Part shown: piece by piece, positions 8,822 to 16,399 of the stretch
Layout: every line of letters begins with the position of its first letter
Numbering within the stretch: the stretch's first letter is position 1
From: Halopseudomonas salina
GTDB taxonomy: Bacteria > Pseudomonadota > Gammaproteobacteria > Pseudomonadales > Pseudomonadaceae
NCBI RefSeq assembly: GCF_008641105.1
Contig: NZ_VTTI01000001.1
Coordinates: 536,375-600,374, forward strand
Reading direction: 5' to 3'
Length of the DNA: 64,000 nucleotides
Made by a program: the position numbers and the translations under genes
The notes under the pieces: model-generated
Seen by the model: only the letters and a program-made list of their open reading frames with translations
What the model was told of the DNA's origin: nothing
Databases searched by the model: none

Positions 8822-9547
8822 CTACGGGCTGAGAATGAGTTGGGTCAGGGTTGGGCCGCTGCTGATCAGCAGCACGATATTGGCGTTCGCCGGGACCTTG
8901 TTGGTCAGTTCGACATCAACCTCGGCATTGCCTTGTTCGTCCGTTTCTACCACACGCTGGCTGAACTGCACCGCCGTTCTGATCTTGTCTTCGCTGAAGC
9001 TGGCTGGCGCACCAGCCAGCTCGCTAAGCTTCTGACTGGCTTCAATATCCAGATTGAACTCGATCATCGCCCCGCTGATCAGGTCGCCGGCAGTATTGCT
9101 CAAGTTGACCAGGATTTGGCGGATGCGCGGCTTGTCGGTGTTGCTCATGGCTCGCGTAACCAACCGGTTCGTGGGCAGGTTGTTGCTCGGCGGTACCGAC
9201 ACCAGCCGACCGCTGAAGGTACTGGTCAGCTCGGTGGAACTGCTGCTCGGTTCGGAGTTGGCGTTCAGGCTGGGCATTTTCAGACGCAGCATGGGGATTT
9301 TCTGAATCTTGGCACTGGTCGCACCCATAGCCCGCGTTGGCGCAGCCGGAGCGGCCTGCTCGGTGGTCTCCATGGTCGCCTTGATGGTGAAGTCCAGATA
9401 GGGCAGGTGGTAGCTGCTGCGCGGTCGCCCATAGTTGTCGGTGGGCGGCATCTCGTCGAGTACGGCCTGGGCATCGCGCAGTCCCCGGGCCAGCCCGAGT
9501 AATACCTGTTCGATGGAGCTGGAAACGAATTGGCTGGATTTGCTCAT
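8822..9547 (-). CDS. Cluster protein: short scaffold paralogue with Ig-like tail
   Basis: Function unknown; 241 residues, no export signal. The N-terminus keeps a form of block A (IEQVLLGLARGLRDAQAVLD, about 12-31) followed by a strand pair (YHLPYLDFTIKATME). Around residues 109-120 STFSGRLVSVPP matches the end of block C. Block B is missing or beyond recognition. From about 140 to the end the alternating hydrophobic pattern, with ETDEQGNAEVDVELTNKVPA, fits a bacterial Ig-like or transthyretin-type beta domain. Its ATG lies two bases after the stop of the preceding gene with no clear Shine-Dalgarno motif, so translation is probably coupled. Confidence 0.7.
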   Translation of the reverse strand: MSKSSQFVSSSIEQVLLGLARGLRDAQAVLDEMPPTDNYGRPRSSYHLPYLDFTIKATMETTEQAAPAAPTRAMGATSAKIQKIPMLRLKMPSLNANSEPSSSSTELTSTFSGRLVSVPPSNNLPTNRLVTRAMSNTDKPRIRQILVNLSNTAGDLISGAMIEFNLDIEASQKLSELAGAPASFSEDKIRTAVQFSQRVVETDEQGNAEVDVELTNKVPANANIVLLISSGPTLTQLILSP

Positions 9548-9549
9548 GG

Positions 9550-10371
9550 TCAGTCGGTACTCAATTGAGGTCGTTGGGCGCGGCGTTCCTGGGCTCGCTC
9601 ACGCTTCATCATGTCCTGGCGTTCAGCCTGTCGTTCGGCCCGGCGCGCTTCCAGGCGCTCTGCGCGCTGTTGCTCGCGTTGTCGGTCACGGCGCTGCGCC
9701 AGGTCGTCGGTGGAGCCCGGGGCGATACCAAGCAGTTTTTCCGTGCGTTGCTTATAGCGCTGGTCGAAACTCTCCCGCGTGGTGGCGCGTTCGGTCCGGG
9801 TAGGATGCCGGGCCGCATCCAGCCGCTGTGTCAGGGGTGCCTCGACGGGTCGGGAAAGGGGTGCCTGGATGGTCTCCCTACGGCTGTTTCGCAGACGTTC
9901 CTGCGCCTTGTTGCGGGCATCGTTGACGCGCTGATCGAGGCGCTGCATCAGGCTTTGCTTCTGGGCGAGCAGCTGGCGTGCCCGATCCTCGGCCTGGCCT
10001 GCCTGGCTGTCGCGCAACGCTTGCCAGCCATCGCGGGGGGCTTGCCGAGGCCGTTGATCCAGAGCTGCGGCAGGTTCGGTCTTGCACTGTTCGTGCTGGC
10101 GCGCCCAGCGTTCCAGCTCGGCGCGGCGTTCAGCCATGCTGGCAACCGGAAAGCGCGGATCCTCCCCGGGGGTTTGCCCTGCGCGTGTGGGGCTCGACCC
10201 CAGCTCTTGCATGCGGGCCTCCAGCGCCTTGCGCTTTTCCAGCAGTGACTGCAGAGCAGGCAGCTGCTCGGCAACGCTGGCAAGATCGGCTGGTGGGGCG
10301 CGCTGTGCCTCCCGCGTGCGTCGCCCTCCAGTCTGTTGCCGGGCCAGGTCGCGCCAGGTCTTGCGACTCAT
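9550..10371 (-). CDS. Cluster protein: basic Arg/Gln-rich helical protein
   Basis: Not recognised. It has 273 residues, is exceptionally rich in Arg, Gln, Ala and Glu, and is predicted to be almost wholly helical or disordered, with coiled-coil character near 35-60, 125-165 and 215-265. The C-terminal third is a run of short RxE/QRAER-type repeats with strong positive charge, which could bind nucleic acid or an acidic partner such as its Glu-rich neighbours. There is no membrane segment, enzyme motif or Cys. The ATG overlaps the stop of the preceding gene by four bases (ATGA), and the upstream GAGGAGGAAGG supplies a ribosome site. High GC and open shadow frames make the exact start less sure. 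Confidence 0.65.
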   Translation of the reverse strand: MSRKTWRDLARQQTGGRRTREAQRAPPADLASVAEQLPALQSLLEKRKALEARMQELGSSPTRAGQTPGEDPRFPVASMAERRAELERWARQHEQCKTEPAAALDQRPRQAPRDGWQALRDSQAGQAEDRARQLLAQKQSLMQRLDQRVNDARNKAQERLRNSRRETIQAPLSRPVEAPLTQRLDAARHPTRTERATTRESFDQRYKQRTEKLLGIAPGSTDDLAQRRDRQREQQRAERLEARRAERQAERQDMMKRERAQERRAQRPQLSTD

Positions 10372-10901
10372 TCTTCGCCTTCCTCCTCAATCATCTTGCG
10401 GATGCGTTCCTCGAGAATCGCCGGAGGCGGCACGGTTACCAGCTTGGTCCGCATGACCGAACTGCCCTCCGCGGAATACTGATACTTGCTGGCGAAACTG
10501 GCGGATACCGAGCTGGCTGTCATCGAGCCGGCGGCGAAGAAAGGCAACGCGCCGCCCTTGGCACTGGCTTTGACCTGATTGCGTTTGAAGGTCGAGCTGC
10601 GTTCACTGCTGACGCTGATCGATATCTTCAGCTCGATGACGGTGTCGACGAACTGATAAAACGTTGGCATGAACCCGAGTTCGAGCAGGCTGTAGGACTT
10701 GCCGTTACTGAACTCGACCTTGTAGGTCTGCTCGCTGCCACCGTCTTCGTCCTCATCAGTGCCGCTGGCGTAGCCGGCCATCATGCGCGCGATACGCAGG
10801 GACACCAGGTCCAGTTCGAGCTGCGCCTCGGCAATACCCACGCCCAGATTGCGCACCATCATCGGAAACGGGACGTTCATTAATTCCGTGCCTACAGACA
10901 T
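10368..10901 (-). CDS. Cluster protein: scaffold family, short acidic member
   Basis: Function unknown; 177 residues and clearly a paralogue of the next gene upstream (10932-11636). Block A is at about 4-33 (ELMNVPFPMMVRNLGVGIAE, then AQLELD), block B at 71-97 (LLELGFMPTFYQFVDTVIEL) and block C at 136-172 (YSAEGSSVMRTKLVTVPPPA followed by ILEERIRKMIEEE). Between A and B lies an acidic DEDEDGG stretch; between B and C is a low-complexity Ser/Ala region. The pattern is loosely like DUF2589 proteins, but I am not certain of that assignment. AGGAGG lies before the ATG. The end overlaps the Arg-rich gene. Confidence 0.75.
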   Translation of the reverse strand: MSVGTELMNVPFPMMVRNLGVGIAEAQLELDLVSLRIARMMAGYASGTDEDEDGGSEQTYKVEFSNGKSYSLLELGFMPTFYQFVDTVIELKISISVSSERSSTFKRNQVKASAKGGALPFFAAGSMTASSVSASFASKYQYSAEGSSVMRTKLVTVPPPAILEERIRKMIEEEGEE

Positions 10902-10931
10902 GGTCGATCCTCCTGTTCAGGCTGTGGGCAC

Positions 10932-11636
10932 TCAGGCGTCTTCTTCCGCTTCGGCCGGCTGACGGCGCGCTGCGGCTTCTTCCATCATCGCGCGGATTCG
11001 TTCTTCCAGAATCGGCGGCGGCGGGACCGGCGCCAGCTTGGTACGCAACAGGCTCGACCCCTCGGCTGAATAGGAGTACTTGGACGAATAGGTGGCGTCT
11101 ACCTGGCTGGTGGCCACGGTCGATGAACCACTATTCTTGCCGCCGAAAACCTTGCCGAACAGGCCGCTGGTCTTGTTCTTCTTCGAGTTCTCGGTTTTCT
11201 TGTTGCTGCGGGTGCTGGTGAACTCGCGGGTGCGGGTGATCTTGATGGCGATCTTCACCTCGATGATGGTGTCCACGAAGTTGTAGAAGACCGGCGTGAA
11301 GCCCAGCTCCAGCATCGACAGTCGCGTCGGCACGCGGACCATGCCGTCAGCGTCCTTGTGCTTGACCGCTTCGGTCACGACCTTGGCGTAGCCGGTATCA
11401 ATGGCAGCGAGCGAATTGGCCGCGTTTTCGGTCATGTATTCGTGACCAAAGAAGATCCGGCTGTCATCGAAGGTGATGTTGCCTTCGTCATCGTAAATGG
11501 TGCGCAGGCCGCCCATCATTTCGGCGACGTCAATCGAGGCTTCGTCGAGCTTGACCTGGGCTTCGGCGATGGCGAATGCCATCTGCCGGATCATGTCGCC
11601 CATGGGGACATTAAGTAGTTCCTGACCGATACTCAT
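10932..11636 (-). CDS. Cluster protein: scaffold family, mid-size member
   Basis: Function unknown; 234 residues without signal peptide or membrane helix. Block A: residues 4-33 (ELLNVPMGDMIRQMAFAIAE, then AQVKLD). Block B: 107-132 (LELGFTPVFYNFVDTIIEVK). Block C: 181-218 (YSAEGSSLLRTKLAPVPPPP, then EERIRAMMEE). A Lys/Ser/Asn-rich linker (about 140-175) separates B from C. The near identity of blocks B and C with the 177-residue neighbour points to a local gene duplication. The first block, with a PxxDMI turn and an AxAEAQ helix, is what suggests a link to DUF2589. An AAGGAG site precedes the ATG, and 30 bases separate it from the following gene. Confidence 0.75.
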   Translation of the reverse strand: MSIGQELLNVPMGDMIRQMAFAIAEAQVKLDEASIDVAEMMGGLRTIYDDEGNITFDDSRIFFGHEYMTENAANSLAAIDTGYAKVVTEAVKHKDADGMVRVPTRLSMLELGFTPVFYNFVDTIIEVKIAIKITRTREFTSTRSNKKTENSKKNKTSGLFGKVFGGKNSGSSTVATSQVDATYSSKYSYSAEGSSLLRTKLAPVPPPPILEERIRAMMEEAAARRQPAEAEEDA

Positions 11637-11654
11637 TGTGCAGCTCCTTTGAAC

Positions 11655-12134
11655 TTAGTCATCCTGATTCTGCAGGCCCTTGTCGTGCAGCCGGCGCAGT
11701 ACTTCGCTGAAAGCCTCCGGGGCGGGCAGCGATACCAGCCGGGCGGCGATTGAACTGGTGCCCTCGGCGGACACCGAAAATTTGCGCGCATAGGACACAT
11801 CCACGCTTGCCGCAACCATGACCACGCCGTAATTGACCCGTGCCGTCACGCCGGCTGAAACCGAGGTCTCGGTGGTTTCCGACATGCTGAATGACAGCTT
11901 TGCCTCCACTGTGGCCTCGGTGAAGGCGTAGAAGCTGGGCGCAAAGCCCAGAGTCAGCAGGTTGTAGGTTTCACCGTTGAGCTCCACCGGTGTCTCGGCC
12001 ATCTGTTTGGCGACCTCGACCGAGTTGCTGTCCAGCGCCGACTGGGCCTGGGCAATGGCCAGACCGAGCCGCTCGATGATCTGCGGCAGCGGCGCACTGA
12101 CCAGGGAGCGGGTAACACTGACGGTTTCCGACAC
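11655..12134 (-). CDS. Cluster protein: scaffold family, minimal member (GTG start)
   Basis: Function unknown; 159 residues, the shortest version of the family and so probably close to the core fold: block A 13-36 (LPQIIERLGLAIAQAQSALD), block B 57-84 (LLTLGFAPSFYAFTEATVEA) and block C 113-150 (KFSVSAEGTSSIAARLVSLP). The middle is a series of alternating Ser/Val strands (about 84-113), suggesting a beta-rich body between two helical ends. It begins with GTG, with GGAGG eight bases upstream inside the end of the preceding gene, and starts three bases after that gene's stop, so translation is likely coupled to the OmpA-containing protein. Confidence 0.75.
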   Translation of the reverse strand: MSETVSVTRSLVSAPLPQIIERLGLAIAQAQSALDSNSVEVAKQMAETPVELNGETYNLLTLGFAPSFYAFTEATVEAKLSFSMSETTETSVSAGVTARVNYGVVMVAASVDVSYARKFSVSAEGTSSIAARLVSLPAPEAFSEVLRRLHDKGLQNQDD

Positions 12135-12137
12135 GGT

Positions 12138-13862
12138 CTATTCCTCCAGGAAGGTGCGGATGGTCTCGAGAAATTCCGGAGGGGCCGGAATCGAGACCAG
12201 CCGTGCTGAAATCGACGAGTTACCGGTCACGTCCAGCTCGAATTTCTTGCTTTCATGCATGCTGAATGTCGCGCCTACCGCCACGGTATGGTTGCCGGTA
12301 CGTCGTTGCGTCTCACGCTGGGCGGAGGTCCGTTCGAACTGTTCGGTAACCGTGATGCTTTCGCTGCTACTGACGCGCACATCACGGCTCGAGCGGGTGA
12401 TCAGGCGCAGGCTGACGGGGTCGGTTTCGCGGGCCAGGTTACAGATGGCGCCGCTGGCCGATGCGGCGATCTGGCTGGCGCTATCGGCGTTGATGCTGTT
12501 GCTCAGGTTCTTGGCGAAGGCCTGGGGGCTGTCAGCCTCGAGGCCGTCTATCGCAGCCCCGGACAACTCCCAGGTTTGTCCTTCAGCGGTGACGGTCTTG
12601 CCATTGACGCCTGTCAGGGTCTGGCTATCGAAGGTATGTATCCATCCATTGGTACCGGGCTCGGAGCCATCCCGTCGGTCCGGGCTGACGCCGCTGATGG
12701 GCTCGCCATTCTCGGCATCGACCCGGATCATCTCGATATCCAGCAGAATCTCCACTCTGCGATGGGCCTGGTCGTAAGGCAGACCTTCCCGATCCCCGGG
12801 GTTGGCGCTGATTTCGCCCTCGCCGGTGGTGGTGGTGATCTGGCTTTCCTGCACACCCATGCGGATCATCTGACGCTTGACCTCGTTGGCGCGCCGCTGG
12901 GACAGATCCAGGTTGTAATCAGGCGTCGCCGGCGGGTCCGCATGCCCGACGATCTTGAAATGCAGTGAGCTGCGCGCCAGCAGAAGGGCTACTTCCTGGA
13001 GCTTGTCCAGTTGATCAGCACGAATGTTGGCGCGGTTGATGTCGAACAGAATGTTCTCGATCGGGAAGCCAGGGGGGAAAAGCTTGGCATTGAACCCAGC
13101 GTCCTCAAAATGGGTTTTGACCTTCCGTGCATAGTTGCGGATGCTGTTGGAAACGGGCACCTGGACGGTGATGTCTGGATTGACCACAAAGTCGGTGGCT
13201 GAATTGGCTGCTATGCGAATGAAACCGCAGGCGTAGCCGAAGGCCTTGAAGGCCACCGCGTTGGCTGTGCATTCGACCAGCGCGGCACTGGCGTTGGAGG
13301 TTGGATTGATGGGGGTTTCCGTGCGGTCGAAAGCCACTGCGTCGATATCTGCATTGCCTGCCAGGGCATCCACCAGATTGTTCAGACGCGCTTCGAGATC
13401 GGGGCCGTTGACGCCAATGCGCTCATTGTTGACCACGACTTCACCGGCTGACTGGCTGGTGATCTGCAGTTTGGCCTCGCGGGTGCGGGTTTCGTTGCTG
13501 GTGCCACTCTCGCTAGTCGTTTCGCTGTTCTCTGACGACGCCTCGTTGCCGAATGTGCCGTCGTAGGCGGCGTTTACACCCAGGTCCCATCCTGAGTTCT
13601 CTTCGACCTTCAAGCGCAGGTTCATCGAGCAACTGATGTCGGCATGCTGATAGTGGTAAAACGCCGGGCTGAAGCCCATTTCGATCAGCGTCTTGCCTCC
13701 CAGGCCGGGAATGGGCGAGATAAAGCTGTCCAACTGTTCGATGGAATTGGCATCCAGTGCCTGTTGCGCCTTCGCGATACCCAGGCCGAGACTGGAAATG
13801 AACTCGGCGACACTGGCATCGGCGAGTACCTCGCCCGGCTTTAACCCATTGTATTGACTCAT
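12138..13862 (-). CDS. Cluster protein: scaffold family with inserted OmpA-like domain
   Basis: 574 residues, function unknown. Block A (16-46, SLGLGIAKAQQALD) and block B (57-85, IEMGFSPAFYHYQ) are at the N-terminus and block C (538-574, then SSISARLVSIPAPPEFLETI) at the C-terminus, so the usual scaffold is split by about 440 residues. Within that insert, residues about 268-375 are a full OmpA C-terminal-like domain: ILFDINRANIRADQ, GHADPP, YNLDLSQRRANEVKRQ and HRRVEILL. Asp315 and Arg324 fit the pair that binds diaminopimelate in peptidoglycan. Residues about 190-260 hold two Cys and a helical stretch; 380-535 are Ser/Thr-rich strands. There is no signal peptide or lipobox, unlike ordinary OmpA-domain proteins. 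AAGGAGCT precedes the ATG. Confidence 0.8.
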   Translation of the reverse strand: MSQYNGLKPGEVLADASVAEFISSLGLGIAKAQQALDANSIEQLDSFISPIPGLGGKTLIEMGFSPAFYHYQHADISCSMNLRLKVEENSGWDLGVNAAYDGTFGNEASSENSETTSESGTSNETRTREAKLQITSQSAGEVVVNNERIGVNGPDLEARLNNLVDALAGNADIDAVAFDRTETPINPTSNASAALVECTANAVAFKAFGYACGFIRIAANSATDFVVNPDITVQVPVSNSIRNYARKVKTHFEDAGFNAKLFPPGFPIENILFDINRANIRADQLDKLQEVALLLARSSLHFKIVGHADPPATPDYNLDLSQRRANEVKRQMIRMGVQESQITTTTGEGEISANPGDREGLPYDQAHRRVEILLDIEMIRVDAENGEPISGVSPDRRDGSEPGTNGWIHTFDSQTLTGVNGKTVTAEGQTWELSGAAIDGLEADSPQAFAKNLSNSINADSASQIAASASGAICNLARETDPVSLRLITRSSRDVRVSSSESITVTEQFERTSAQRETQRRTGNHTVAVGATFSMHESKKFELDVTGNSSISARLVSIPAPPEFLETIRTFLEE

Positions 13863-13876
13863 TTGTATAGCTCCTT

Positions 13877-14455
13877 TCAGAGAGGCGAGGCCATGCCGCT
13901 GGCGTGCAGGCGTTCGGCGGGTAGGGCAATGGCACGGGCCGGATCAACCAGCTCCTTGCGAACGATGTAGTAGTGGTGACGGCGCTGGGCTTCATCCAGT
14001 TGTCTGACTCCCACGCTGAGTCCGCGACGTATCCAGCCGAGGACCTCACGAGCCATGGGTAGCGGATGATCCCCGGCGGTAGCCAGGGCCTGCTCGATTG
14101 CTTCAACGGCGTCGTTCTGACGACCCATGCGCAGCAGAATGCTTGCGCGTCGCTGGTGGTTTTCGGCGCGGTCCCGGGCTACCAGGGCCAGCGGGGAGGC
14201 AATACGCTGGTAGTGGGACTCTGCCTCGTCGCAATAACGCAGCACGGCTTCCAGGCTGCCACTGCGTTCCAGGCTTTCCATCACGCATTGGGTGTAATGG
14301 CGGAAGAAAACTTCCGGAGCGGAGCTGCTGACGGCCATGCGCAGGGCTTCCCGGTAATGCGCGAGAGCGGACTCGTGCTGGCCTTTGAGCGCGAGCAGCT
14401 TGCCCTGTTCTGCAATTCCCAGATGCATTCCGACGTTGGCTGCGTTGGCGCTCAT
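13877..14455 (-). CDS. Cluster protein: TPR-like helical repeat protein
   Basis: 192 residues, all helical, with two or three tetratricopeptide-like units: LLALKGQHESALAHYREALR (about 19-38), a middle pair around the segment ALVARDRAENHQRRASILLR, and GRQNDAVEAIEQALATAGDH. TPR repeats usually bind other proteins, so this may be the assembly chaperone or adaptor of the cluster. There is no signal peptide. The start overlaps the stop of the preceding gene by four bases (ATGA), and the next gene follows after 14 bases. The exact partner is unknown. Confidence 0.7.
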   Translation of the reverse strand: MSANAANVGMHLGIAEQGKLLALKGQHESALAHYREALRMAVSSSAPEVFFRHYTQCVMESLERSGSLEAVLRYCDEAESHYQRIASPLALVARDRAENHQRRASILLRMGRQNDAVEAIEQALATAGDHPLPMAREVLGWIRRGLSVGVRQLDEAQRRHHYYIVRKELVDPARAIALPAERLHASGMASPL

Positions 14456-15558
14456 GGAGAGGTCTCCTCGAATCGGTACTCGGCTTCCAGGGCGTCGAGG
14501 CCGCTTTGCAGCCAGCGTGGCAGCAGTTCGCCGAAGAGCATGTCGGAAATCCAGGGCAGGGTGGCTAGCTGCCCGGCATGCTCGATCAGCCCGCCGGTCT
14601 GCAGCAGCTCGCGGCAGCGCTCAGGTTGGGGGCAGCTTTCAACGATCAGGCGGCAGCAGCGCAGGCTTGCAAGTTGCGGCCGCACTGTCATGCCTGCTGC
14701 GGACCAGGCAGCCAGCCGGTGTTGCAGCGAGTGGGCTGGCACGCCTTCTTCGACCACTATGGGCAGGTTCTCGATAACACAGGGCACCAGATCTGCGGGA
14801 AACCCGGCCAGGGCTGGTAGCTGTTCAAGGCAGCTATCGGAGCTGATTTGCTCCAGATTCAGGTCAAAGCGCATAAAGGCCTTGTCGACCAGCCGCAGAC
14901 CACCGGCCGACTGATGCCGACGCCAGAGGTACTGGCCCTGCTGGTAATCCAGCTCGGCGCCATCCAGGGTCCCCGTCGCGTCCGCATTGATGCCCATGCG
15001 TTGCAAGTCGCCGAGCAGGCTGCTCAATGCAGTACCGCGTTGGCGACTGATAAACAGTGCGTAGCGCGCTTGTTTACGTGCTGAACAGATCAATTCCACC
15101 GGTAGACCATCCAGCAGCTGCTGCAAGGCGTCGGCCGTGGCCTGGCTGACGTCGCCAAGAATAACGCTGGGGGGCGCCAACAACATGTTCTGTATGGCGG
15201 CGGCGGGGCAGCCGAGAAAACGCGACAGCCGCTCACAGCATGTAGCGAGGCAAGCCGGTTCACGCAGATACAGGGCAATATCCAGGCTATCTGCAGCTGT
15301 TGGTACGGGACTTTGACTGGGCTCTATACGGATGCCCAGGCCGGCCTGGCTGAGAATCTCGGCGAGACCCTGTGCATGGGGCATGGGCAGCTTGTCGAGC
15401 AATATTGCTGGGGCCTTGTACAGAGCGCTGGCCACCTGCGAAGCTGGCATGCCCAGCTGGCTCGCCAGGACACCCGCCAGACCGGGGCTGGCTGAGCCGA
15501 TGGACTCAACGATCAGACGTTGTTCGGCAGCTGGGCTGCGAAGGGTGGCTTCCTGCAT
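14452..15558 (-). CDS. Cluster protein: three ribosomal-L7/L12-C-terminal-like repeats
   Basis: 368 residues, function unknown. Three stretches follow the pattern of the L7/L12 C-terminal fold (helix, short PxxI loop, helix, Gly, strand): about 15-80 (ASALYKAPAILLDKLPMPHA, then LAEILSQAGLGIRI), 92-160 (MLLAPPSVILGDVSQATADA, then LLDGLPVELI) and 231-300 (VIENLPIVVEEGVPAHSLQH, then WSAAGMTVRP). In ribosomes this fold docks translation factors; elsewhere it is a generic protein-binding module. Several Cys pairs (such as CC at about 107-108 and 301-302) are present without a metal motif. It has a strong AGGAGG site six bases before the ATG and is the second gene of the cluster, 16 bases after the peptidase gene. 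Confidence 0.65.
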   Translation of the reverse strand: MQEATLRSPAAEQRLIVESIGSASPGLAGVLASQLGMPASQVASALYKAPAILLDKLPMPHAQGLAEILSQAGLGIRIEPSQSPVPTAADSLDIALYLREPACLATCCERLSRFLGCPAAAIQNMLLAPPSVILGDVSQATADALQQLLDGLPVELICSARKQARYALFISRQRGTALSSLLGDLQRMGINADATGTLDGAELDYQQGQYLWRRHQSAGGLRLVDKAFMRFDLNLEQISSDSCLEQLPALAGFPADLVPCVIENLPIVVEEGVPAHSLQHRLAAWSAAGMTVRPQLASLRCCRLIVESCPQPERCRELLQTGGLIEHAGQLATLPWISDMLFGELLPRWLQSGLDALEAEYRFEETSP

Positions 15559-15574
15559 GTTGGCCTCCTGCCAT

Positions 15575-16399
15575 TCAGTCCGGTACGCGCCCGAAACCGA
15601 GCAGATTGTTCATCCGTGAATAAACGTAATCGAACACTTTTACCGGCGCCGGGAACGGGCCTTTATTGCCCTCGATCACGTAAAGAATGCCGCCTTCGCT
15701 GAGCTCGACAACCATGCCGATATGTCCGGCGTGGGGGTTCCCGGGTACATCTCGGGTCCAGACCACGATATCGCCAGGTTCCGGTAGCTGCCCTTTGCGT
15801 GGGTCTATGCGCCAGCCGCGGCGGGTAAACTGATTAAGTATGTCGCGGGCACCCAGGCTGTAGTTGTACGGGCAACCCTGGGGGTGCTGGCTATAGCACC
15901 AACTGACGAAGCCGGCACACCATGGAAGGGGTGATTTACCGTTGGGATGCAGATACTTGCGCACGAACTCGCCGTTGTTATTGCTGCCGATTTCGCGGGC
16001 ACCGGCTTCGCGCTCTTTGAAAGCCATTTGCAGTGCTAGGCGGCCCCGAGCCGAGCCTCCACGTGCAAGTGTCGGGGTGCTGGCCACTGCATCCAGTGGT
16101 TCAGCCTGCGGTACAGGATCTTCGATGTGCACCAGGCGCCACGCTGTCAGGGCGCCAACCAGTCCGTCCACGGCCAGAGGTCTGCCGCGTTCGTCCAGCT
16201 GTGAGGCTTGAAAGGTGCGCACCGCGCGCTGGGTTGCCAGGTCGAATATAGCGCCGGGCTTGTCTACCAGGCCCAGGGTGTGGAGACGCTGGTTCAGATA
16301 GCTGACCATGTCGCCCCTGGAGCCACGACGCAACAGATTGCTGCGCACGTGATCGAGGAAAGCCTGGGCTGGCTGATCGATTTTGCGAGACTTCGTCAT
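15575..16399 (-). CDS. Peptidoglycan-binding domain plus CHAP-like cysteine peptidase
   Basis: 274 residues. Residues about 18-90 form a PG_binding_1 three-helix domain (RRGSRGDMVSYLNQRLHTLG, then TQRAVRTFQ and VDGLVGALT). Residues about 125-270 are a CHAP or NlpC/P60-related catalytic domain: PWCAGFVSWCY gives nucleophile Cys161, NPHAGHIGMV gives His226, and IEGN (Glu243/Asn245) can complete the site. GDIVVW before the His is typical. Such enzymes cut peptide bonds in peptidoglycan. No signal peptide is present; the N-terminus MTKSRKIDQPAQ is hydrophilic, so delivery to the wall would need lysis, another secretion route or a non-wall substrate. It is the first gene of the cluster, with a GGGGG-rich ribosome site. 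Confidence 0.8.
   Translation of the reverse strand: MTKSRKIDQPAQAFLDHVRSNLLRRGSRGDMVSYLNQRLHTLGLVDKPGAIFDLATQRAVRTFQASQLDERGRPLAVDGLVGALTAWRLVHIEDPVPQAEPLDAVASTPTLARGGSARGRLALQMAFKEREAGAREIGSNNNGEFVRKYLHPNGKSPLPWCAGFVSWCYSQHPQGCPYNYSLGARDILNQFTRRGWRIDPRKGQLPEPGDIVVWTRDVPGNPHAGHIGMVVELSEGGILYVIEGNKGPFPAPVKVFDYVYSRMNNLLGFGRVPD

Noticed and set aside
6721..16399. Cluster as a phage tail, tailocin or contractile injection system
   Set aside because: No sheath, tube, baseplate, spike, AAA ATPase or holin gene; only the wall-hydrolase and coiled-coil features are reminiscent.
6721..16399. Cluster as a nucleotide-signalling or nuclease defence system
   Set aside because: No nucleotidyltransferase, nuclease, TIR, NTPase or transmembrane effector motif in any of the eleven proteins.
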